This document shows positions 55,859 to 64,000 of a stretch of 64,000 nucleotides of DNA, in pieces; the stretch's first letter is position 1, and each line of letters starts with the position of its first letter. The position numbers were made by a program, and so were the translations under genes. Origin of the DNA: Hygrocybe punicea (Eukaryota > Basidiomycota > Agaricomycetes > Agaricales > Hygrophoraceae); NCBI GenBank assembly GCA_963556145.1, contig OY744466.1, positions 5,379,820 to 5,443,819 on the forward strand. The letters run 5' to 3'. The notes below the pieces were generated by a model. That model had not been told where the DNA came from. It ran no database searches and was given only the letters and a program-made list of their open reading frames with translations.

Positions 55859-56375
55859 ATGTCTGTCATCACAACCTCGGTGCACACCTTATATTTTACA
55901 CAAGACCCACCCTACGAACAACTCAAACGTCTCGCTGCGACTCGTGACCAGAATTACAGCGGTGTCTGGCAAGGAAAATGCATCGACCCAAACATCCAAA
56001 CATGTCCATCGCAGTCATCGGTAACAGTGGATTCCGCAAACTCTACACACACCAAAAAACCGATTATAATTGATATTGATCTGTGACAGTGGATTTCCTG
56101 ACGATCTCGACATCGATTTGCTCTCACCTGGACCGGACACGCACTCGTACACTAATGACATATCGCACTCTAGTCTGCTATCGTGTCTGGAGTCACCGGT
56201 AACACATATTGGATCAGCAAGTCTCCCGTTTGGTCAATCGATTATCGAGTCGGAGATACCCCTAGACTCTGACGGTTGCATGGGAGCTGTTGGCAAAGTC
56301 AATCTCAATAGTGTTGTCTATTTCACTGGGTGGCAATCTCTCGAAGTAAGTAATTGGATGCACGCTCTTTTCTTT
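55859..56375 (+). CDS. Unrecognised gene, interrupted by the assembly gap
   Basis: ATG 55859 opens a 75-residue frame (MSVITTSVHTLYFTQDPPYE ... KKPIIIDIDL). A second frame from about 56070 (FPDDLDIDLLSPGPDTHSYT, then FGQSIIESEIPLDSDGCMGA) is open into the N run and may be a later exon. No family is recognised. The 3' end is lost in the gap. Confidence 0.35.
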
Positions 56376-56475
56376 NNNNNNNNNNNNNNNNNNNNNNNNN
56401 NNNNNNNNNNNNNNNNNNNNNNNNNNNNNNNNNNNNNNNNNNNNNNNNNNNNNNNNNNNNNNNNNNNNNNNNNNN
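56376..56475. other. Assembly gap, exactly 100 N
   Basis: A fixed-length run of N is the usual placeholder for a gap of unknown size between contigs. Distances and order across it should not be trusted. Confidence 0.98.
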
Positions 56476-56902
56476 AAATACAAAAATGATGCTCAGCTGA
56501 ACCGACGGTCAACCCCACACTTGAAGCTAGAATGACGAGGTGAGCGATACAGTACCAACAGAGCTGGTACGCAACGTACACTTTATTAGAACCAAAATAA
56601 CCTGTCACCATGCTTACTGTCAATCAATGACTTTGCAAAGTAAGTACCAGCATTGGCCACCATCGGTTATCAACCCTGAGAGTTTGAGTTACAGCCCGTG
56701 GTGCAGGTTGTCTACGCGTGGCTATCTGCGCTGGCGTCAGAAGGAAAGATGGTAGGTAGCTTGGCAAGGCTAAGCTTGGCCCGCAGTCGTCGGCCGCGTG
56801 CGTAAAGTGACCATAAAGAAAAAAGTTGCAAGCAAGCAAAATCGCTGGACTCCTTCCCAGGAGAAATACATATTACTGCCTGTGAAACCACAGGAAGAAG
56901 AA

Positions 56903-59114
56903 TTACAATGCGCTATACACGTCCTTCTCCCAGTCAGTCCAATTGAACATCGGGAGTGGGTGACCCTCGGTATTGAAGACCCATGTGTCCAACGGGATGG
57001 GTTCGTCATCAATAAACAGCAAATATAGGTATTTCAATCTGAAATAGGAGGTGAGAGTTGAAGAATTGATATTTCGCTGACAACATACGTCTCTGCCAGG
57101 AAATAGCTGGGGAAACTTCGAGTTTAATGCAAGACCCTGACATCATAATCGTAGTAAGCGCGGACGTACCTCGGCATTGAGTCTTTCATCGACGGAGAAT
57201 AATCGTCGACATTGAAGACGCTGGCATATCCGTTGGGAGTCTTCGTGTGCTTCTGTATGGCCTCAAACACGGCCCATCCCCGATGCCGCCACACCTCCTG
57301 TCCAGTCGCTTTCCATAGATAAAAAAAGCTCTCGATTGCCTGACCGGTCATCACATTCTTGTGTCAAACCAAAGAAAAAGAAGCAACACGGACCTCGGGA
57401 CGCAACAAGTATTCATCTTTTCGAAGCGAATAATCTCGACTCTCCTTGTTCGCTTCCACGGTCACAGGCTCTAATCCGGGAGGCACTTTGCCAGGCCGCC
57501 CGTTCTTTTCCCAGTCCCCCAGATGCTCTCTCCACCGCCCAGTCTCGAAGCCTTCTTCAGAATTCTGCGTAGGCCAACGGTGCACGAGCAATTCGTCCGC
57601 ACACAGCCCCGACTTCATATCTGTGTACAAGATCCAGCAGGTGTATGCAAGGCCTTCCGCAGCCCACATGTGTCTTTCCCGGTCGGCCGGTGGGATGTTG
57701 GGCATCTGTGCACCGAGTACGAGTAACCCCGGGAGAAAGCACGACAGGTGCTCCATCACATACGATGGTTTGCCATTATCCACGTCAGTGACATAAAGGA
57801 GTCGCCGGGTAGGGGTGAGATAGAAGAGGTTATCGAGGATGCCCCTCATAGACTGGAGATCTGAGTATAAATTGAGAGGGCGAAGCCAGTGGGATATCTA
57901 ACGAGACACGAACATTGGTCCCGTGCCTTTGTATCGGACTGCCCTGAGAGAAGCCATTGTTTTAGTAGATACTCGTATCCACTATCCGCAAATGCACCAA
58001 TCGATAGGTGATCTGTAGTAGCGCATAAGACGACTGTAATACAATGATTCATACGAGTGACGTACTATTCACAGGTTTACCGGTTTTTAAGTCCCATAAA
58101 GTCGGGAAAAGTCCTTGAGGTACTCTTGACGAATACATGATTTTCATAATATTTTCGACCTGTATTAGACGTTAGTGTACTGTTTCAACCGACAGCCCAG
58201 TTGTTCGCACTGCCTGATAATATTGAGCTCGACCAGTCAGATGGGCAAGGTATTTGAACTCCATTTGACAGCTTGTAGCTTCCGCCCAAGCTATGCCTTC
58301 CCAACCCGGTTTCGCTGCACCTCTGCACAGTGTGTCAGTACCAACAACGCAACAGCTTGAGCACCGTGACTAACGTCACTGTGTTCACGGCAAATATCGG
58401 AAGCCCTGAAGCGGTGTCGAAGGCCGGAAGAAGCTTGCGTGCTAGATCATCAGCACGAGATAGCATAACCAATTCTCCAGATAGTGCATAAGCTGAAAGA
58501 AGACCACCGAGATATCGAATAACTGTCTCAAAAAAAGGCGCATAGGAGCCCTGTGCGACGGCGTTCAGGATTTCGTGCAGCACTTTACGCATTGCTCAAC
58601 GTTCACTGCTCACCGGGTTCATCCCAAACGTTTCATTTGCAAGTGCAGGAAGAGTGGCCATGAATTCATCATGGAACCCCATGATCCACATTGTATCCAA
58701 GGCATCGACAACAGAAACCCTCCATCCATTGAAACTAAGAATGTCAATAGTGAGCGGACTCGCGCTGACGTTGGGGATTAATGGTTGGAGGTACTTGTCT
58801 ATAAAACCCCCCGACACTGGGAGAAGTTCGTCATGGGGAGCCGCCTTCGCTTTGTAGCTAGAGTAAGCGTGAAAGAAGGCCGCCTTCACTTGATCAGCCC
58901 GCCTAGTCCACACAGCTTGTGAGGTGGGTGGGGGATATAGCCGTTCATTTCCAGGGACAGAGATGCGGAAAGCATTGAAACGCAGACGGTAGGGTGCTAG
59001 AAAGCATATCGCGGCTCCAAAACTCAGGATACAGATAAAGCAACGAGCAATATAGGTTGACAATGTTCCTCGCACCGTTCGCATTGCAAGCCTTCGATAT
59101 CTGCGATGCACCAC
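56903..59114 (-). CDS. Class I alpha-1,2-mannosidase (GH47), type II membrane protein
   Basis: Minus-strand exons fall within 59114-58596, 58592-58335, 58052-57846, 57849-57364, 57354-57124 and about 57060-56903. A membrane anchor (CFICILSFGAAICFLAPY, residues about 25-42) follows a short basic cytoplasmic tail. GH47 hallmarks appear in order: NGWRVSVVDALDTMWIMG, FFETVIRYLGGLLSAYALSG (catalytic Glu), FDTASGLPIFAVN, FADSGYEYLLKQWLLSG, YLLRPE and KYLYLLFIDDEPIPLDTWVF with FNTEGHPLP. These enzymes trim Man9 N-glycans in the ER or Golgi and need calcium, bound near the final Thr-Glu. The protein ends WEKDVYSAL. All landmark motifs are present. The upstream region 59115-59332 is divergent to the TIR element. 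Confidence 0.85.
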
Positions 59115-59332
59115 CGTGACGACGCTCAGACTCTCCCCTCTCGCTTGGCTCGGTCACCGGTAGTTAGCGAAGTTACCGAAATGGGGATGCCGTTATTGAT
59201 GTAAAAGAAAAGACGGTTCCCATGGTTTGAACATGAGAACGGATTATTTATTTATTTCTGCCAGTTTATCCAGTTTATTTATCCCGGGAATCCCGAGTCT
59301 CGGACGTTATTTAGCTGCCAACCAAATAATGC

Positions 59333-60514
59333 TACAGCTGATTCGGAAATTCTTGTCCCACGGTTCAAAAAGCGCGAAAAAAATCAAAAAAATCAAAAAA
59401 AATCAAAAAATCATTTGCTCCCTCAATACCAGCTAGAATCGCCTACATTTTCATGGTCAGACCCATAAACCCTCAGAGAATACCCTGATGAAGATCTTCG
59501 TGCATTAACAGATGTCAATTTCTCGAAGATTTCTCGAAGATCTACATGGTTTGTCAAGACCAATTGCGCCTTCGCTGGCTTCTCCACATCGGAATACGAG
59601 TTTGGGAATCCAAATGGAGACACCTTCATCGGCGTAAACACGCTGAGGGTGTCAAGAAAGATGTCTGTACATCTCAAGGTGCAGTCGTCTCCCACTTGCC
59701 TTCCGTCACACTCATTCTCAATCAGTTTAGCAATAGTGGAATCGACGATTGGGACGATTCGCACCTCCCAGGCCCTCCCAAAACTAGGCGGAGGCCCCAT
59801 GCCGTTTTCAACAAGCGGGTTCAAATGTCGCAATGAGCAGTGGCTGAGGGACAGCGAAGATGTTAAGCAAAGAGTTTGTTGGCCTTCCCTACTACTCCGA
59901 GTGGGTTCGAGACGATGGGCAAGCAAATTCTCGCATCAAAGGAACACAGCTGTCATACTTGTGGCAACAGCATCGCCAACAACACCAAGGAGCAGTGATC
60001 AGCGTGAGTATTAGGTGAGTACTCCCTGTCAGTTTGCATTCAACTTGGGTCATACTCAGTCACTCAGTCACTACTCAGTGGGTCTGTTTGGCAAGCCTTG
60101 GGCAGTCCCCAAAGTAATGTTGAAGTACTATTGTGTTCGGCCAGTACTAGTAATGTTTTAACATATACTCTGTGTATACCAACTTCCTTGCCTTATCCAT
60201 AGTAACTGCTGTTATGCCTGCTTCAACTAAGTCATACTCAAATTGATCTCCATTGACATCGTAGAAGAATTTTGGTTAGGCTGTCTTAGGCAATGTGCTT
60301 GGTGGAGACACCAACAGATTCAACGATGTTGTCTGTATCCCAGCCTTCCAGCAGTAGCCGCAACACTCCTTGTTTCATTTTGTAGCTGATATGGCAGTAA
60401 CCCATAGTGAATGAGTGGTATTGAGGGAGCAAATGTTTTTTTTGATTTTTTTGATTTTTTTGATTTTTTTCGCGCTTTTTGAACCGTGGGACAAGAATTT
60501 CCGAATCAGCTGTA
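59333..60514. mobile_element. 1.18-kb element with about 98-bp terminal inverted repeats
   Basis: TACAGCTGATTCGGAAATTC begins the left arm at 59333 and, inverted, ends the right arm at 60514. Both arms continue through CCCACGGTTCAAAAAGCGCG, an AAAAATC-type tandem run and TTTGCTCCCTCAATACCA. The interior contains a 167-residue minus frame (59926-59423) and no recognised transposase, so it is probably a non-autonomous DNA transposon with captured sequence. No target duplication was identified. Confidence 0.75.
59423..59926 (-). CDS. Open frame inside the TIR element
   Basis: A 167-residue frame with a coding-like middle (EVRIVPIVDSTIAKLIENEC, then FLDTLSVFTPMKVSPFGFPN). It resembles a captured gene piece, but no family is recognised. 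It reads into the left inverted repeat at its C-terminus. Confidence 0.3.
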   Translation of the reverse strand: MLAHRLEPTRSSREGQQTLCLTSSLSLSHCSLRHLNPLVENGMGPPPSFGRAWEVRIVPIVDSTIAKLIENECDGRQVGDDCTLRCTDIFLDTLSVFTPMKVSPFGFPNSYSDVEKPAKAQLVLTNHVDLREIFEKLTSVNARRSSSGYSLRVYGSDHENVGDSSWY

Positions 60515-60772
60515 AGAGCAGTAACCCGAATTCCGTTGCTGCAGATGAAGCTGAAGCTGAAGCTTGACAATCACAGCCTGCTCACAGCTCTCGGGGACGG
60601 GACAACGCGGACTATGAAAAAGTCGATATTCATTTATGGTCCAATTCAACTATAATACCGTGAAACTCTATATATCTGGGTGTTTTCTGAATTTGACTGA
60701 TCGTTCCTCATTTTAGTCTGAAAGCCTAATGTGGAAGTAAATATAATATGCCGTTGGACTCAACAACTTGAA

Positions 60773-61889
60773 CATGCGGCTGAAAAAGACGCTGATGATC
60801 CTGGAGGCAGCTACCGCCAACGCTGTCCTCACTCTCGGTACAGTAGCGCATCTATCGTCCTCTCTCCGATTCAAACTATTTCTCAAGGCATGCCACCACG
60901 GTTACACTCTTTGAACTTGCCCAAGAAGGATTGGGGTGGGGAGGTATCACTGTGACGCCTGAGGGTGTCAACGCAAATGGGGAGACGACTTACAGTTATG
61001 GTGTACCGATCACAGCTGTGAGAACTAGAGGGGGTCAAACCTTGACACCTACTGAAACATGGCGCGGTTCGACTCTACGCTCCCCACATTATTAACCTAG
61101 GCCAATTTTTAACATTAATAACAGGTACCTTGGTACAGGACGCCTTTCATCATATCATCGCAGCCGGACCCACAAATACAGATGATCTTGGTGCCTATGG
61201 TGTATGCCAATTTTCATATGCCGGAGGCGTCTGTGCATGGGAAGCATGGTCAACTCTGGGAACTACTGATTCCTACACGATATCTGGCAGCGTGGTTCCG
61301 TTCTATACCTTAGTTGTCACAGCCACCCCTACACCCTCGTCATCCAGTGTTTTCATGACCCCCACATCTGTCGTGGTTGTTACCAATACCGCGACTGTCT
61401 CTTCCGGCCTCACTGTGCACAAATCTCCCACGGGTGCAATTATCGGAGGTGTCATGGGCGGCCTCATCGCCCTTACCTTGGTCGCTTGTCTATTCTACCG
61501 TAGGTTTCGAGCCAATCGCAAGAAAGACCCCTACGACATCCGGGGTATACTCGATTCTGTAAATATCTGTTTATCAGCACGTTCTTTCTAATACTGAACA
61601 CCAACCTTGGTAGGATACTTACGCTGTACCTTTCTATGACGGTATTCAGATGGAACCTGTAGAAGGTGGCAATCCAACTGGACACATTGACCGTAGTCTG
61701 TCCGTGACGACCCCTGATGTACCTTCGATTAACCACTCGAGTCACTCGACCCCTCTTCTGCAAAGGGGTTCGGTGGCGGGAGATGGTCTGGACTTGAGGT
61801 CGGAGTTGAAGGCTTTGAGAGCTGCGGTTGAGGAGCTGGGGGAACGAGAGCGCACATTTGATTCTCAGCCTCCCAGATATGAATTATGA
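60773..61889 (+). CDS. Single-pass cell-surface protein with Thr/Ser-rich ectodomain
   Basis: Pieces: a start near ATG 60773 (MRLKKTLMILEAATANAVLT, a weak signal-like leader whose join is unresolved); about 60895-61069 (TTVTLFELAQEGLGWGGITV ... TETWR); a GTTCGA...ACAG intron; 61129-61558, with GVCAWEAWSTLGTTDS, a Thr/Ser/Val stalk and the membrane helix GAIIGGVMGGLIALTLVACL followed by basic FYRRFRANRKK; then an intron and 61614-61889, with a cytoplasmic tail ending in a short coiled coil (LRSELKALRAAVEELGERER). The layout resembles fungal Mid2/SKG6-type surface proteins; function is unknown. The frame between the first two pieces does not join cleanly. Confidence 0.55.
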
Positions 61890-62118
61890 TGGTCTCTGAT
61901 ATGTAAACGACTGTAATGTAGGTCAAAAGTTGATCATTTCCATTGAAACGCGATACATACGCTTTGACTATTCCCCAACTAATGCCGTTATGAAAAACGC
62001 GTGTTCAAAGTCCTGCCCTTTCTCCACCTAGCCGCTCATCTGCAGCGCCTACACGGGAGAGCATTCAGCTTGCAACCCAGGACGCACAGAAAGATAGTTT
62101 TGTAAATCACCCACCCGC

Positions 62119-62560
62119 TCAGCGCTCAGCACGTCTTTCCAATTTTTCTTGGTCGTCCATACCCCCCTCGGTGAGGTCATCCACGAGACGATCCCTATTG
62201 CCAACTTCATTCACCGTCTTTTGCGGCGCACTCCACCAGTCGATCAAGCTCCGTTCTAGCTTTCCCGAAGTCCTTCTCCAGCGCGTCCTTCCCCGTTCGC
62301 AGCCTGCAACTGCGCCGCAGACGATTCTGCCTTCGCAATCTCCATAACATTTCTTTCTTTTCACCTCCAACTCGCTCACCAGCCAACGAGCGTGTTCCGC
62401 TGCACCCGTCAGCTCAGCTTTGAGATCCTCCACGGCGCTTGTCGAGGATATCAGTTGTGAATTGATGAAATATGATTTGGCCGTGCAAGTTCTCGACGTC
62501 CTGCTGCGACAGGGCCAACTGCTTCTTCAATTCCGCATTCACCGCACGCGTTTGGGGTAG
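62119..62560 (-). pseudogene. Coiled-coil gene remnant
   Basis: Minus-strand pieces NAELKKQLALSQQDVENLHG (about 62540-62480) and MEDLKAELTGAAEHARWLVS (62433 on) are heptad-rich but lie in different frames, and the frame then degenerates. No family is recognised. Confidence 0.35.
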
Positions 62561-62763
62561 GTGGGAAGGATTGGTCCATGTTGGGCGTTGCTCGTGGTTT
62601 CAGTTGCTTGCGATGTCCTTGACGGCCCGGTGAACGAAGCCATATTTGGGTTAGCCATGGTTAGTTCTCACAGGAGACTGCGGAAGGACTCCGCAGTCTT
62701 GTAAACGCCAAAGGGTATACGTCTCTTGTGGTACCCTTCTTTTCTCGCATCAGCATCCCAACA

Positions 62764-64000
62764 CATGTCCTCAAGACGAGCGCGCGGTGGTGGCTGGACT
62801 GACAAGTCCCGACCCTTCAAACATCACCTCCCACCCGATCGTGAAATCACCACCGGACTGCAACCCCATCCAGTTCGCATGATCGACAAGCCCAAGGTGA
62901 TGCCAGAAGATGAAAATATCGTGATGAAGAACCTGCAGTATCTTGGGTCATATAACTGGACCGACTCCACACCAGTGACCATCATAGTGCCAGGTAAGTC
63001 ATCCATTTCACTCGATAGCTCGCATAGCAAGCATTAACAAGTGTAACGAGGATCACCTCCCATGTGGAGAGACAGGCCGATGCCCTACACGGTCGGAGTG
63101 GACACCAACATCTACTTCGTTGATCAGAATGGCTTCCGAATGCCGTCTTCACCTCTTCTGCCATTGTTTAAATCCATCGACATTGTAGCAATGGACGAGG
63201 ATCAACCAGATATAAATTGGTCTTCTGTTGATTTTGTCACCGATCGGAACGGTTTGAAGAAGTTGTTGAGGTGGATTAACGGCAAAGGCAAGGAATTCAG
63301 GATCGATACACAGCTGGCAGGACGGCGAACTGTGTTGTTTGATCGCTGGGAGAAGCGTACTAGAGAGGCACCTGGCTGGACGTATGGATACAACTTTGAG
63401 AAGGTCTCAACGACCCCTGCACCAGGATGCAAACTTGGGACTGGGCACCATAGGATCATCACTTATGTGAGTTCCGAATGCAACACTTGACAGATTTGGG
63501 GATAACGTCGAACCCAGGATTTAAATGGATTGAAAATGGTCGTCCGTTTCGAAGTCGATGCTTGCATCCCCCCAGCCGCGGAAACTCAGCCTGCGAATGC
63601 TGCCTCCAACACTATCAACCAGCTGACGGAGGGCTTGTCCACAGTATTAATTTCTTCGAAACCGTCAGTGTTATCCACAAGTCCGACCTCGGAGAATCAG
63701 CTTCTGATCATGAAAGGCGGATCCAAGTTGCCCCAATCAGCTCTTATCAAACTCCAAACTCGATCTGAGACCAACAAATACCCTGTAGATTGGCAGGAGT
63801 CGTATCCGAGGCTGTTCCTCGCTCAAATGGATCATCACTTTTTGGGGGTCCATTCGAATGGTCACTTCCACACTTGCGAGAAACGGGAGCTCGGTTTGGA
63901 TCTTGATGACATCTTCAAGGAAAGCCAAGTGCAAGACAGTTTGAAAAAATTGAGACGTGCATTGGAGGTGGTGCAGGAGATTGTGATACAGGGCGGCCAA
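62764..64000 (+). CDS. Conserved unknown protein, truncated by the window edge
   Basis: Exon 1 from ATG 62764 (MSSRRARGGGWTDKSRPFKH ... NWTDSTPVTIIVPG) splices at 62994 to an exon starting about 63048. That exon continues through PMPYTVGVDTNIYFVDQNGF, INWSSVDFVTDRNGLKKLLR and GHHRIITY, to about 63469. After an unclear junction, MVVRFEVDACIPPAA (from about 63536) continues in frame to the window end (SYPRLFLAQMDHHFLGVHSN). The overall pattern is familiar from agaricomycete proteins of no proven function. The Glu-Val-Asp in RFEVDA recalls the Glu-x-Asp strand of Rai1/DXO-type decapping nucleases, but this is a weak inference. Confidence 0.5.

Overview
The window looks like nuclear DNA of a mushroom-forming basidiomycete (Agaricomycetes). 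The evidence is short GT..AG introns of about 50-60 bp, a Ste3-type pheromone receptor with the receptor-typical 7-TM layout, expanded TKL-like kinases, relics of fungal TET/JBP and JmjC oxygenases, and transposons typical of that group. I cannot name the species. A run of 100 N at 56376-56475 shows that this is a scaffold.

Layout. The left third (1-23 kb) is a transposon and pseudogene graveyard. A decayed Mutator-like element (about 113-7299) carries Ulp1-like, FAR1/WRKY-type, MULE transposase, SWIM and zinc-knuckle parts. It is split by a nested 155-bp-LTR retroelement (3451-6332, 4-bp target duplication). Then come relics of a TET/JBP dioxygenase (about 9.99-11.26 kb), a nuclease-plus-kinase gene (12.33-14.85 kb, split by a 711-bp foldback element) and a JmjC gene (15.7-17.26 kb). 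A minisatellite follows, and a very young, internally deleted long-LTR element (18456-22536, 5-bp target duplication CACAG) is inserted in it. A palindromic MITE lies at 22732-23081.

The middle (23-39 kb) is mostly host genes: a beta-trefoil-like lectin candidate, some unrecognised reading frames, a broken CDF zinc-transporter copy, an F-box/LRR gene, a small multi-pass membrane protein, a secreted PI-PLC X-domain enzyme and a long coiled-coil/disordered protein. After a perfect 30-bp minisatellite and an LTR related to the nested element, a complete PIF/Harbinger transposon lies at 40547-43640 (TAA target duplication, about 86-bp TIRs). Its transposase looks intact and its Myb-like partner gene carries two nonsense codons.

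The right part (43.8-64 kb) holds a head-to-head pair of kinase genes (K1 minus, K2 plus) plus a third fragment. K1 and K2 are nearly identical, introns included, over part of the kinase domain but unrelated just upstream. A broken copy of the 31-kb membrane-protein gene and a RecQ-like helicase fragment come next. Then follow the Ste3-type pheromone receptor, an ankyrin/MYND protein, a gene fragment cut by the gap, a class I alpha-mannosidase (GH47), a 1.18-kb TIR element, a single-pass cell-surface protein and a conserved unknown gene running off the right edge.

The genes do not form one pathway. The recurring themes are nested mobile elements, decay by CGA-to-TGA nonsense changes, and local gene duplication with inversion and apparent conversion.
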